A stretch of 64,000 nt of DNA from Burkholderiales bacterium (GCA_019634955.1 JAHCAK010000006.1:58183-122182); one strand, 5' to 3'. Positions 25,466 through 34,199 are shown, counted from the first letter of the stretch. Notes: a model not told the origin generated them from the sequence alone. Made by a program: numbers and translations.

Positions 25466-26917
25466 ATGTCCCTCGCCATCCTGATCATCGACGACGAGCC
25501 CACGCTCGTGAAGAACATCCGCGCCTTCCTCGGGCGCCACGGCCACGACACGGAGTCCGCCGAAAGCGCGGAGGAGGGTCTCGAGCTCCTCGATCGCTTC
25601 CAGCCCGATGTCGTCCTGCTCGACTTCCACCTGCCGGGAATCAACGGGCTCGAGGCGCTCGGCCGGATCCGGGAACGCAGGCCGGAAGCCAAGGTGGTGA
25701 TGATCACCGGCCACAGCAGCGTGAAGGTGGCGGTCGACGCCATGAAGGCGGGTGCCTACGACTACGTCGCCAAGCCCGTGGTGCTGGGCGAGCTGAAGCT
25801 GTTGCTCGACCGCGCGGCCGGCCAGGACCGCATCGAGCACGCGCTGGACTACTACACGCGCCGCGAGGGCCGCGACGCGGGGGCCGGCGCCATGGTGGGC
25901 GAAAGCCCGGGCATGCGCGAGCTGAAGCAGACCATCGGGCGCCTGCTGGAGGCCGAGACGCGCATGACGACCGGCGCGCCGCCCGCCGTCCTCGTGGTGG
26001 GCGAGACGGGCACGGGCAAGGAGCTGGTGGCGCGCGCCCTGCATTTCGGCGGGCAGCGCGCGCGCAAGCCGTTCATCGAGATGAACTGCGCTTCGATCCC
26101 CACGCACCTGCTCGAGTCGGAGCTCTTCGGACACGAGCGGGGGGCCTTCACCGACGCGCGATCGCGACGCGCCGGGCTTGCGGAGGCGGCGCAGGGCGGC
26201 ACGCTCTTCCTCGACGAGATCGGCGACACCGACCTGGCGATCCAGGCGAAGCTCCTCAAGCTCATCGAGGAGAAATCGGTGCGCCGGCTCGGCAGCGTGC
26301 GCGACACGCGCGTCGACGTGCGGATCGTGGCGGCGACGCACCAGCCGCTGGAGGAGCGCATCCGCGAGGGCCGCTTCCGCGCGGACCTGTTCTACCGGCT
26401 TCGCGGCCTGCAGTTGCGCGTCCCCGCCCTGCGCGAGCGCGGCGACGACATCGTCCGGCTGGCGCGCCACTTCCTCGCCGCGCAGGGGGCGCGCTACGGG
26501 CGGCCGGGACTCTCCCTGAGCCCGCAGGCGGAGTCGTTGCTGCTCGCCCATCCCTGGCCGGGCAACGTGCGCGAGTTGCGAAACGTGGTGGAGGAGGCCG
26601 TGCTCCTCGCGCGCACCGACGTGATCGGCCCCGGTGACCTGGGCGCCTTCGCCTCGCAAGCCTCGCTCATGCACGCCGCGGCAGCGAGTGCTGCCATCGA
26701 CTCCGCAGTCCCGGCCGCGATCCCGGATGAAGGCATCGACCTGGAGCGGATCGAGCGTTCCCTGGTCGAGAAGGCGCTGGCGAAGGCGGACGGCAACGTC
26801 ACGCGCGCGGCCCGCCTGCTCAACCTCTCGCGGGACACGATGCGCTACCGCCTCGAGAAATTCGGGCTCTCTTCCGCCGCGCGTGCCCAGGAGGGCCCGG
26901 GAGAGACCTCGAACTGA
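25466..26917 (+). CDS. NtrC-family sigma-54-dependent response regulator with GAFTDA variant
   Basis: A 483-residue regulator. The receiver domain has phospho-acceptor Asp53 (VVLLDFHLPG). The AAA+ domain has Walker A GETGTGKE (about 179-186), Walker B GGTLFLDEI and the sigma-54-contact loop GAFTDA (226-231) instead of GAFTGA. A Fis-type helix-turn-helix ends the protein (NVTRAARLLNLSRDTMRYR). It should activate sigma-54 promoters when phosphorylated by the adjacent kinase. Nearby sigma-54 promoters at 23877-23892 and possibly 29321-29336 are natural targets. Confidence 0.92.
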   Translation: MSLAILIIDDEPTLVKNIRAFLGRHGHDTESAESAEEGLELLDRFQPDVVLLDFHLPGINGLEALGRIRERRPEAKVVMITGHSSVKVAVDAMKAGAYDYVAKPVVLGELKLLLDRAAGQDRIEHALDYYTRREGRDAGAGAMVGESPGMRELKQTIGRLLEAETRMTTGAPPAVLVVGETGTGKELVARALHFGGQRARKPFIEMNCASIPTHLLESELFGHERGAFTDARSRRAGLAEAAQGGTLFLDEIGDTDLAIQAKLLKLIEEKSVRRLGSVRDTRVDVRIVAATHQPLEERIREGRFRADLFYRLRGLQLRVPALRERGDDIVRLARHFLAAQGARYGRPGLSLSPQAESLLLAHPWPGNVRELRNVVEEAVLLARTDVIGPGDLGAFASQASLMHAAAASAAIDSAVPAAIPDEGIDLERIERSLVEKALAKADGNVTRAARLLNLSRDTMRYRLEKFGLSSAARAQEGPGETSN

Positions 26918-26983
26918 CGGGCGCGCGGGCCGGCGCCAGGCGCCCTTCCGCGGTCGGCATGGTGGCGAAGGGTGGAAGGCCGC

Positions 26984-26997
26984 TTGATCCTCATCAA
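26984..26997. promoter_or_regulatory. Perfect TTGAT-N4-ATCAA palindrome, second copy
   Basis: TTGATCCTCATCAA lies inside a 20-bp perfect palindrome (26981-27000), about 118 nt upstream of the secreted-protein ATG. It repeats the half-sites of 24033-24046, so one regulator may bind both sides of the two-component locus. Confidence 0.65.
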
Positions 26998-27015
26998 GCG
27001 ACCTCGCATTTCGCC

Positions 27016-27047
27016 TTGACGTCCAGGGTGCGGGGGGGGGGCATTAT
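27016..27047 (+). promoter_or_regulatory. Putative promoter with a G10 tract in its spacer
   Basis: TTGACG (27016-27021) and CATTAT (27042-27047) could be -35 and -10 boxes, but the spacer is 20 nt and contains ten consecutive G (27032-27041). A shorter tract would give optimal spacing, so slippage could switch expression. This is a hypothesis from the sequence only. Confidence 0.35.
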
Positions 27048-27108
27048 TAACATGCGCAGTTGTCGACCCCGTTCCGGCCCGAGGCCGGTGATCCAGTAGG
27101 AGACAGAC

Positions 27109-27960
27109 ATGCATTGCGTATCCGTACGTCTCGCCGTAGCTCTCATCGCAATGTTCCTCGGCGCCTCGGCCAGCGCGCAGGGCCTCGCCTTCTCGCCTGC
27201 GAATCCGAATGACACGGACTGGATCACGATACGGTTTCTGGGCGGCTCTTCCGTAGGCGCCCCCGACAACCCGCTATGCGCGTACGCGAATGCCGCGTAT
27301 CGGAAGGTCTCCGTTTCGAACAACGTCCTGAGGATCGAGTTGTTCGACGAGAATCCGGGTGTCTGGCCCGGCGGCACGCCACCGGCGCCGGTGGGCGCGC
27401 ACGATGTGTGGGCCGGGCGCCTCATCGCGGGCGGCTACCGGGTCGAACTCCACTGCACGAACCAACTGGGGCAGTCGTTCCAGTATGCCTCCGGAGCCCT
27501 CTCGGTCGCGTCGTCCTACATGACGAGGGCCGAAAGGCGGAATCCTGCGGCCTATCCCCCCCACCCCCTCATCAACTACTCGGGTCATTGGACGCCCGCC
27601 GACGAGCTGGGGTGGGGCCTCATCATCCAGCAGGTCGACGGCCGGCAGGTCGCCGTCACGCTATTCACGTATGGGTCGGACACGCGCCCGGTCTGGTACT
27701 TCTGCGGCGGCGGTCGCTGGGAAACGGCGTTCACGTACCGGTCATCGTGCGAGAGGTTCCAGGCGAATGGCTTCGGCGCCTCCCCCGGAAGCCTGGCCGT
27801 GACAGGGACGGGAAGCGTCTACCTTCGCTTTGCGCTGAACAGCACGGGCGTGCCCGGTGATGAGCAGGTTGGATTCAGTCCTCCGGAAAACAGCCTGGTC
27901 GCCGATATCGTCGCGGAGGGCAGGGCGATCTCGTCGAAGCGATTCGTGCGCATCAGGTGA
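27109..27960 (+). CDS. Secreted protein with a GHW-GWG beta-repeat domain
   Basis: A 283-residue exported protein of unknown function. The signal peptide ends near SASAQG. The first half (about 25-135) is beta-rich with two Cys (PLCAYAN, VELHCTN). The second half contains NYSGHWTPADELGWGLIIQQ and VTLFTYGSDTRPVWYFCGG. This pattern also occurs twice in the larger secreted protein at 34200-36893. It lies downstream of the sigma-54 activator gene with an FNR-type palindrome and a G-tract promoter between. AGGAGACAGAC precedes the ATG. Confidence 0.72.
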   Translation: MHCVSVRLAVALIAMFLGASASAQGLAFSPANPNDTDWITIRFLGGSSVGAPDNPLCAYANAAYRKVSVSNNVLRIELFDENPGVWPGGTPPAPVGAHDVWAGRLIAGGYRVELHCTNQLGQSFQYASGALSVASSYMTRAERRNPAAYPPHPLINYSGHWTPADELGWGLIIQQVDGRQVAVTLFTYGSDTRPVWYFCGGGRWETAFTYRSSCERFQANGFGASPGSLAVTGTGSVYLRFALNSTGVPGDEQVGFSPPENSLVADIVAEGRAISSKRFVRIR

Positions 27961-27974
27961 CTTCGGCGGAAGGT

Positions 27975-27996
27975 CCCGCCGCGACCCGGTGGCGGG
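27975..27996. terminator. Convergent hairpin
   Basis: CCCGCC and GGCGGG pair across a 10-nt loop in the 50-nt space between convergent genes. No U-tract follows, so it is a weak call. Confidence 0.35.
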
Positions 27997-28010
27997 GAGT
28001 CGAACCGCTT

Positions 28011-29258
28011 TCAGGCCGGCAGCGCGATCTTCCCGTCCGTGCTGAACTGGTAGTCGCGGAACACGTGCTCGGCGCTGAGCACCTCGTAGCTGCCGTCCGG
28101 GAGCCTGCGGGAAGTGTCCTTCAGCCGGTAGGCGTAGTGCCCGCAGGTCCAGCAGTCGAAGTTGCGCATGGCCGTGCACAGGCAGGTCTTGTCCTTCACC
28201 GAGACCTTTTTCGCGCCCGGGTGCGCGGCCACCTCGCGGTTGTAGGCGGTGATGTAGGCGCAGTTGCCGGCGCCGTCGAGCAGGTAGCCGTAGGCCTCGC
28301 AGTTGGGGCGGATGCCGTCGCCGATGGCGGGGCTCCCCTTGAGCATGCGCATGGGGTAGCCGGTGGGCGAGATCATGTTGACCTCGATGTCCTCCTCGCT
28401 GGACCGGAAGTACTCCTGCTTCACCTTGTCGGGCAGGCCGCACTCGTGCGTCACGGTGAAGCGCGTGGCCACCTGCACGGCCGCCGCCCCCTCCTCGAGG
28501 TAGGACACCGCGTCGCTCCCGGTGAAGATGCCCCCGGCGGGGATGAGCGGGATGTCGAGCTTCTCGGCCGCGAGGTACTGCCGGATCTCGGCCACGATCG
28601 CGCGCAGGTCGTGCTTCATCCAGTCGTCGATGCCGAAGCCCAGGTGCCCGCCGGCGAGCGGGCCTTCCACCACGACGTAGTCGGGCAGCCGCGCGAGCCG
28701 CGCGTTCTTGCGCAGGAAGATCTGCAGCGCGCGCAGCGACGAGACGATGATGCCCAGCTTCGCGTCGCGGAAGCGCGGGTGGTCCGCGATGAGCGCGAAG
28801 GAGCCCAGGTGCAGCCCCGCGCTCAGCGTGATGCCGTCGATGCCCGCGTCCAGCGCCGCGCTCATGCGCACGCGCAGCGTCTCGCGCGGGGCGTTCATCG
28901 TGAGCTTCTCCATGCAGTTCACGAAGATGAGGCCGTCGCCGCGCTTGGCGGCCATGGTGCGCCCGACGTGGTTGTGCGTGGCCTCCGCGAGCCGGCCCAG
29001 GTCGAAGAGCACGCTCGACTTGTCGGAGTTGGCGACGTTGAACTTGTAGAGCTTGGACTTCTCCTTCACGAAGTGCGTCTGGAAGCGCCGGTCGGAGACC
29101 GTCTGCACCATCGCGTCCGAGATGTGCCCGACGCCGCCCAGGCGCGCCGCCTCGAGCGCGAGCGCCGCCGTCGAGATGTCCACCCCCATGCCGCCGGTCA
29201 CGATCGGCACCAGCTCCTTCTTGCCGAACCGCAGGCGGTAGTCGTCCACGCGCTTCAT
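28011..29258 (-). CDS. Nitronate-monooxygenase/2-nitropropane-dioxygenase-like flavoprotein
   Basis: A 415-residue FMN-binding TIM-barrel protein of the NMO/YrpB family. It begins PIVTGGMGVDIS, has the FMN phosphate region IPAGGIFTGSDAVSYLEEGAAAVQVATRF, and YVVVEGPLAGGHLGFG near the active site. Such enzymes oxidise alkyl nitronates or act as NAD(P)H-quinone reductases. The C-terminal 110 residues carry extra cysteines (CLCTAMRNFDCWTCGHYAYR), longer than classical NMO, and suggest a metal- or cluster-binding tail. A sigma-54-like site lies 63 nt upstream of the ATG. The true substrate is unknown. Confidence 0.82.
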   Translation of the reverse strand: MKRVDDYRLRFGKKELVPIVTGGMGVDISTAALALEAARLGGVGHISDAMVQTVSDRRFQTHFVKEKSKLYKFNVANSDKSSVLFDLGRLAEATHNHVGRTMAAKRGDGLIFVNCMEKLTMNAPRETLRVRMSAALDAGIDGITLSAGLHLGSFALIADHPRFRDAKLGIIVSSLRALQIFLRKNARLARLPDYVVVEGPLAGGHLGFGIDDWMKHDLRAIVAEIRQYLAAEKLDIPLIPAGGIFTGSDAVSYLEEGAAAVQVATRFTVTHECGLPDKVKQEYFRSSEEDIEVNMISPTGYPMRMLKGSPAIGDGIRPNCEAYGYLLDGAGNCAYITAYNREVAAHPGAKKVSVKDKTCLCTAMRNFDCWTCGHYAYRLKDTSRRLPDGSYEVLSAEHVFRDYQFSTDGKIALPA

Positions 29259-29320
29259 GCTCGCCCCAAGGCTGCCTCCTCGAGGGCCTCGCCGCTTCCT
29301 GCGCGGCGGCGATGGCCCGA

Positions 29321-29336
29321 TGCCCGGAGTGTGCCA
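29321..29336 (-). promoter_or_regulatory. Possible sigma-54 promoter of the flavoprotein gene
   Basis: The minus strand reads TGGCACACTCCGGGCA: a perfect -24 half, and a -12 half with the key GC but without TT. Spacing is correct and the predicted start is about 52 nt before the ATG. Confidence 0.35.
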
Positions 29337-29368
29337 CAGGCGACGGACCGGCCGTCATCACGGCCATG

Positions 29369-30997
29369 TTACGGGGCGAGCACCTTCACGTCGGGAAACC
29401 CCATCAGCCGCAAGGCGAACCAGGCCACCGCCGCCTCGCCGGGATCGTCGGCGAAGGCGACCAGCTCGGCGTAGCGCGGCACGCCCGCCTTGGCGAGCGC
29501 CTTCCAGAGGTCCTTGGCGGGCTTCGGCGCTCCCCCCGCGTCGACGAGATCGGCGTAAGGCAGGTGGACCACCTTGCCCTCGGGCACCCGCGCGGGCATC
29601 GTCGCGCCGGCGGCGACGAAGACGCGGGGCGCGTCCCCCTTGCCGCCCGCGGCATCGGCGATCACGGGGTCCGGGCGCGCGCCCGCCGCCCAGGGCGCCG
29701 CCGGCCGCGCGGGCGACTTCTTCGCATCGGCCTCGGTCGCGAGCGCGATGCCCGCCTTCACGGCCTTCTCGTGGGAATCGCGGAACACGGAAACCCTCGC
29801 GACCCCCAGCCGCTCCAGCAGGAGGGCGGCGAGGGCCGAGTCGCGGTCGAGCCCGGCGCCGGAATCCACCACCACCTCCTGCGTGGCGCTCACCCCGGCC
29901 TGCGCGAGGATCGCCGCCAGCTTTTCGGGCGAGGCGAAGTGCTCCCGGAAGACGGCGGCGGGGACGTTCGCCGCGAACGGCACGTGGCCGAAGGCGAAGG
30001 CTTCCGGCGCGCGCACGTCGACCACGCCCATGCGCGAGACGCCGTACATGCGCATCGTGCGGCCGCCCCAGGTGCCCACCCACGCGGTGTCGCGCAGTCG
30101 CTGCGGCGCGCTCCAGGTCCACACCGGCAGGCCGCGGTCGTCGCGCACCCATTCCAGCGCCGAGCCCACGTAGAGGCGGACGTCGGGGTAGCCCAGCAGG
30201 AACTTGAGCGCGAACCACGGCACGGCCGCCGCCACGCCGCCGCCGCAGTAAGTGTAGACGGGGCGGTCGGGCCGCACGCCGAGGTGCGCGAGCATGCGCC
30301 GCATCTCGTCAGGCGACTTGAAGGTGCGGTCGGCGTTGTGGAGGTCCTTCGCGGGCAGCATGATGGCGTTGGGGATGTGCCCGCCGCGGCCGAAGAACGC
30401 CGTCTCGCCGTAGTGCCAGGCGGGGTCGAGCGCCTCCACCAGCGCGGCGCGGTCCGGCGCGCCCGAGGCGACGAACACCTCCGGCAGCCTCACCCGCTCT
30501 TGCTCCCGCACCGCGGCCACGCGGAAGTCTCCCCGCGGCGGCGCGGGGGTCGCCTCCTTCGTGACCGCCCCGCCGGCGGCCTGCCATTGCTGCAAACCCC
30601 CGTCGAGCAGGTAGAGGTCCGCGAGGGGGAAGCCGTGGCGGTAGAGGTCGAAGAAGAGCCGCGCGGCCCACATCGGGTCGCCCTGGTCGTAGATCACGAC
30701 CTTGCGGCCGGCGCTCACGCCCCAGCCCTGGAAGAGCGCCTGCATCTGCGCGGGCGGGGGGTCCTCCACGCCGTAGGCCATGAAGCTCGCGCTCACGGCG
30801 CCGGGGATGTGGCTCGCGGCGTACATCGGCGGGGGCGAGGCGTCCAGCACGAGCACGCCCTCGCGCTCCCGGTTCTCGAGCAGCCAGCGCGCGCCCACGA
30901 GCGGGCCTGCCGGGGCGCCCGCGGCCGACGCCGCCTGCGCGAGGAGCAGCAGCACCGCCAGCAGCAGCGCGTGCCAGGGATGGGTGGATCGCGACAT
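29369..30997 (-). CDS. Periplasmic multi-domain rhodanese (sulfurtransferase-like)
   Basis: A 542-residue exported protein. The signal peptide (1-26) is followed by a rhodanese domain with VVIYDQGDP, where the catalytic Cys position is Asp (about 32-150). A second domain has an active-site loop TYCGGG with Cys251, the only cysteine (about 165-300). A third Cys-less rhodanese-like domain follows (about 310-420, VVDVRAPEAFAFGHVP) and a truncated fourth (about 455-542). Sulfurtransferases of this kind move sulfane sulfur. The ATG at MSRSTHPW was chosen so that the signal peptide is N-terminal. It is divergent from the LytS-like kinase. Confidence 0.8.
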   Translation of the reverse strand: MSRSTHPWHALLLAVLLLLAQAASAAGAPAGPLVGARWLLENREREGVLVLDASPPPMYAASHIPGAVSASFMAYGVEDPPPAQMQALFQGWGVSAGRKVVIYDQGDPMWAARLFFDLYRHGFPLADLYLLDGGLQQWQAAGGAVTKEATPAPPRGDFRVAAVREQERVRLPEVFVASGAPDRAALVEALDPAWHYGETAFFGRGGHIPNAIMLPAKDLHNADRTFKSPDEMRRMLAHLGVRPDRPVYTYCGGGVAAAVPWFALKFLLGYPDVRLYVGSALEWVRDDRGLPVWTWSAPQRLRDTAWVGTWGGRTMRMYGVSRMGVVDVRAPEAFAFGHVPFAANVPAAVFREHFASPEKLAAILAQAGVSATQEVVVDSGAGLDRDSALAALLLERLGVARVSVFRDSHEKAVKAGIALATEADAKKSPARPAAPWAAGARPDPVIADAAGGKGDAPRVFVAAGATMPARVPEGKVVHLPYADLVDAGGAPKPAKDLWKALAKAGVPRYAELVAFADDPGEAAVAWFALRLMGFPDVKVLAP

Positions 30998-31182
30998 GGT
31001 GAGCTCCCGTGCGTTGGAATGCGGCGCACTGTGGGCGTGCGCCCGCGAAACGGGAACGGGTTTGCGACGGGCCACGGTTGCCGGTCGCGAGCCACGGCCC
31101 GAGCGGACGGGCCGCCGCGAACGGGGCGGAAAGGGCCCCGTTTCAGGGGATGGCGGCGCTTCGCGGCTGCTATCGTTACGCC

Positions 31183-32274
31183 ATGCAAGCCCTGCAGAAC
31201 GCGCCCGCCAGCCCTTCGGCCTCCGTCCTGCGCCGCGTGTTCGGCTGGCGGCGCGTGAAGGTCGCGGTCGTCACCTGCGTGATCGTGAGCCTCATGATCC
31301 TGCCCACCTGGGAAGCCTCGTACCGCATCCTCATCGGGCGGCTCCTGCTGGTGGGCGCCCTCGTGCTCGTCGCCTTCGGGCTCTTCGAGCGCTGGCCGGC
31401 GCGGCTGCCCGGGTGGCTCGCGCGGTGGGCGCTGCAGGTGGCGGCGGTCGCCGTCGCCGTGCCCGTCGGGGTCTTCCTCGCCTATTCGCTCACGACGATG
31501 GGCGACCAGCCGCCGTGGTACCTGAACGAGAAGCGCCAGACGGGCTTCTTCTTCATGAGCTTCCTCGGCCTGCTCGCCACGCCGTGGATCACGGTGGCGG
31601 CGCTCTTCGGCCAGATCAAGGACGAGGCGCGCAACCAGGCGCTCGCCTTCGAGCTGGAGCGAAGCGAGCTGGAGAGGAAGGCCCTCGACGCCCGGCTGCG
31701 CATGTTGCAGGCCCGCGTGGAGCCGCACTTCCTCTTCAACACGCTCGCCAACGTGCGCGAGCTGGTCGTCACCGGCTCGCCCAAGGCCCCGGCCGTGCTG
31801 GACAACCTCATCGCCTACCTGCGCGCCGCCGTGCCGCGGCTGCACGAGCCGGAGGCGACGCTCGGGCAGGAGCTGGACCTCGTGCGCGCCTACCTCGAGG
31901 TGATGCACATGCGCATGCCCGACCGCCTGCGCTTCGCCATCGAGGCGGACGAGACGGCCCGCCCGCTCGCCTGCCCGCCCATGGCGATCCTCACGCTCGC
32001 GGAGAACGCCGTTCGCCACGGCATCGACCCGGCGGAGGAGGGCGGGCGCATCGACGTGCGCGCGCGCGTGGAAGGCACGCGCTGCGTGGTGCAGGTGGCC
32101 GACACCGGCGTGGGCCCCGGCCGGGGCGATTCGGGCCTCGGCACGGGGCTCACGAACCTGCGCGAGCGGCTCGCGCTCGCGTACGGGCAGGAAGCGACGC
32201 TCGAGCTGCGGGCGGGCGAGCCGCGCGGCGCGGTCGCGGAGATCGCCTTCCCGGCGAGGAGGCCTGCCGCATGA
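31183..32274 (+). CDS. LytS/AlgZ-type sensor histidine kinase
   Basis: A 363-residue kinase with four predicted membrane helices (about 25-145) and no large periplasmic loop. A His_kinase domain has His182 in RVEPHFLFNTLANVREL, followed by an ATPase domain with ILTLAENAVRHGI and DTGVGPGRG. This family pairs with LytTR regulators. The ATG at MQALQNAP was taken; another ATG 33 nt upstream after AGGGG is possible. Its stop overlaps the regulator start (ATGA). The signal is unknown. Confidence 0.87.
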   Translation: MQALQNAPASPSASVLRRVFGWRRVKVAVVTCVIVSLMILPTWEASYRILIGRLLLVGALVLVAFGLFERWPARLPGWLARWALQVAAVAVAVPVGVFLAYSLTTMGDQPPWYLNEKRQTGFFFMSFLGLLATPWITVAALFGQIKDEARNQALAFELERSELERKALDARLRMLQARVEPHFLFNTLANVRELVVTGSPKAPAVLDNLIAYLRAAVPRLHEPEATLGQELDLVRAYLEVMHMRMPDRLRFAIEADETARPLACPPMAILTLAENAVRHGIDPAEEGGRIDVRARVEGTRCVVQVADTGVGPGRGDSGLGTGLTNLRERLALAYGQEATLELRAGEPRGAVAEIAFPARRPAA

Positions 32275-33056
32275 GCGACCGGCGCCCCACGGCCCTCGTG
32301 GCCGACGACGAACCGTTGCTGCGCGAATCGCTCGTGCGCCTGCTGGCGCAGGCCTGGCCGGAGCTGGAGGTCGTGGCGCAGGTGCGAAACGGCCGCCTCG
32401 CCGTGGAGAGCTTCGAGGCGCTCAAGCCCGACGTCTGCTTCCTCGACGTGCACATGCCCGGCCTCTCGGGCGTGGAGGCCGCGCGCTTCATCGGCCGGCG
32501 CGCGCACGTGGTCTTCGTCACCGCCTACGACCAGTACGCCGTGCAGGCCTTCGACCAGGGCGCGCTCGACTACCTCGTGAAGCCGGTGGAGCTCGCGCGG
32601 CTGGCCGATACCGTCGGGCGGCTGAAGGAGCGGCTTCGCGCCGGCCGCGGCGTGCCCGACACCGAGGCGCAGGTGGAGCAGGTGGCCTCGCGGCTGGCGG
32701 GCGGCGCCGTGCCCGCCGCGCTTCGCTGGCTGCGCGTGGCCGTGGGGCAGAAGCTGCGCGTGGTGGCGGTCGACGAGGTCGACTTCCTGCGCTCCGACGA
32801 CAAGTACACGCTGGTCGCCTGGCGCGCCCCGGACGGCGGGCATGGCGAGGGGCTGGTGCGCACGCCGCTTCGCGAGCTCGCCGCGCAGCTCGACCCCGAG
32901 CAGTTCGTGCAGGTGCACCGCTCCGTGGTGGTGAACCTGCGGGCCGTGGCCCACGTGGTGCGCGGCGCCAACGAGACGGCCGTGATCCACCTCAAGGGCC
33001 GCGAGGAGACGCTGCCGGTGAGCCGCAGCTTCCTGCACCACTTCCGCATGATGTGA
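32271..33056 (+). CDS. LytTR-family response regulator (AlgR-like)
   Basis: A 261-residue regulator. The receiver domain has the acidic pair ADDEP, phospho-acceptor Asp59 (CFLDVHMPG) and the conserved Lys in LVKPVE. The C-terminal LytTR DNA-binding domain (about 155-258) has VAVDEVDFLRSDDKYTLV and QVHRSVVVNL. It would bind direct repeats upstream of its targets; none could be assigned here. Four-base overlap with the kinase gene shows they are co-expressed. Confidence 0.92.
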   Translation: MSDRRPTALVADDEPLLRESLVRLLAQAWPELEVVAQVRNGRLAVESFEALKPDVCFLDVHMPGLSGVEAARFIGRRAHVVFVTAYDQYAVQAFDQGALDYLVKPVELARLADTVGRLKERLRAGRGVPDTEAQVEQVASRLAGGAVPAALRWLRVAVGQKLRVVAVDEVDFLRSDDKYTLVAWRAPDGGHGEGLVRTPLRELAAQLDPEQFVQVHRSVVVNLRAVAHVVRGANETAVIHLKGREETLPVSRSFLHHFRMM

Positions 33057-33127
33057 TGTCGCCTTCCGGCGACGCGCGAAACCGGGCGATGCGTGAAACT
33101 CGACGGCACGAGGGGGGTCGAACCGCC

Positions 33128-34096
33128 ATGACACTCCACGCGAACACCCTGATGGCGACGGCCCTCGCGGCGGCGGCCCTCCTCGCGGGGTGCTCGGAAG
33201 GCGGCGCGGGCAAGCCTTCGGAGCCCCTCCCGCCGGTCCCCATCAACACGACGACCGGCTGGTCCGATTCCCCGTTCATCTCGCGCGACGGCCAGCGGCT
33301 CTACTTCATGTACTCGCGCTACGACTTCGCGCCGTGGATCCTGAGCGGCGGCGCGCAGGCGCCCGTGCTCTCCGGCCCCGACCGGCCGGGGCTGCACCAC
33401 AGCGGCAACCCCTTCGACGAGTCCGACATCTACGTGGCCACGCGCCGGGCCGACGGCACCTGGTCGGAGCCGGTGAACCTCCCCTTCAACGACGACAGCG
33501 GCGACTCGAGCGGCATGGAGATCGAGGGCGGCAACGCCTTCGTGTGGCTGCACGGCAGCGGGTCCGCGCGCAACATCGTCATGGCCCGCCGCGGCGCCGA
33601 CGGGAGCTGGGGCTCGCCCGTGAACCTCGGCGCGGGCATCAACAACCACGCCACCGGCGTCCTGCAGGACAACCCGCACATCTCGCCGGACGGCAATTCC
33701 CTCTGGTTCACCTCGAACCGGCCGGGCGGCGCGGGGCAGCGCGACATCTGGTTCTCCACGCGAACCGGCACGACCTGGTCCACGCCCGTGAACATCGGCC
33801 CGCCCGTGAACACCGCCGGGGAGGAGGACCAGTTCTGGTACTCGCCGGTGGGCACCGACATGTACTGGAACGGCCCCGCGGGCCTCATGCGGTGCCAGTC
33901 CAACGGCTTCACCTGCGCGGGGGCGCCGCAGGTCGTGGACATCCCGGGCTGCCGATTCGCCGCCGAGGCCTCGATGCCCGACGACGGCTCGCGCCTCTAC
34001 TTCGCGTGCAGCGACCGCGTCACCGGGCGCGTGCGCATCATGTACTCGGCGCGGCGGGCGGACGGGAGCTGGGGGATCGCGACGCCGGTGGATTGA
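33128..34096 (+). CDS. PD40/WD40-like beta-propeller lipoprotein
   Basis: A 322-residue predicted lipoprotein with the lipobox LLAGC (Cys22). The mature part is built of TolB/PD40-type blades: SPFISRDGQRLYFMYSR, NPHISPDGNSLWFTSNRPGG and MPDDGSRLYFACSD, with intervening ADGTWSEPVNL units. Such propellers bind peptides or glycans; the ligand is unknown. It starts 71 nt after the LytTR regulator and may be its target or part of the same transcript. The ATG at MTLHANTL was chosen so that the lipoprotein signal is N-terminal. Confidence 0.75.
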   Translation: MTLHANTLMATALAAAALLAGCSEGGAGKPSEPLPPVPINTTTGWSDSPFISRDGQRLYFMYSRYDFAPWILSGGAQAPVLSGPDRPGLHHSGNPFDESDIYVATRRADGTWSEPVNLPFNDDSGDSSGMEIEGGNAFVWLHGSGSARNIVMARRGADGSWGSPVNLGAGINNHATGVLQDNPHISPDGNSLWFTSNRPGGAGQRDIWFSTRTGTTWSTPVNIGPPVNTAGEEDQFWYSPVGTDMYWNGPAGLMRCQSNGFTCAGAPQVVDIPGCRFAAEASMPDDGSRLYFACSDRVTGRVRIMYSARRADGSWGIATPVD

Positions 34097-34199
34097 GCCG
34101 GCCTCCTCATCGCCGGCCGGGCCGGTCGCGTGCCTGCGCAGGAGGCGTAAGATCAGGGTTCGTTCCTTCGCCCACTTCAACCGGAACGGTGCCCTTCCC

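Noticed and set aside
27985..28010. GGGGAGTCGAACC, resembling a tRNA T-loop complement
   Set aside because: No acceptor, D or anticodon stems are found around it; the hairpin fits a terminator between convergent genes better.
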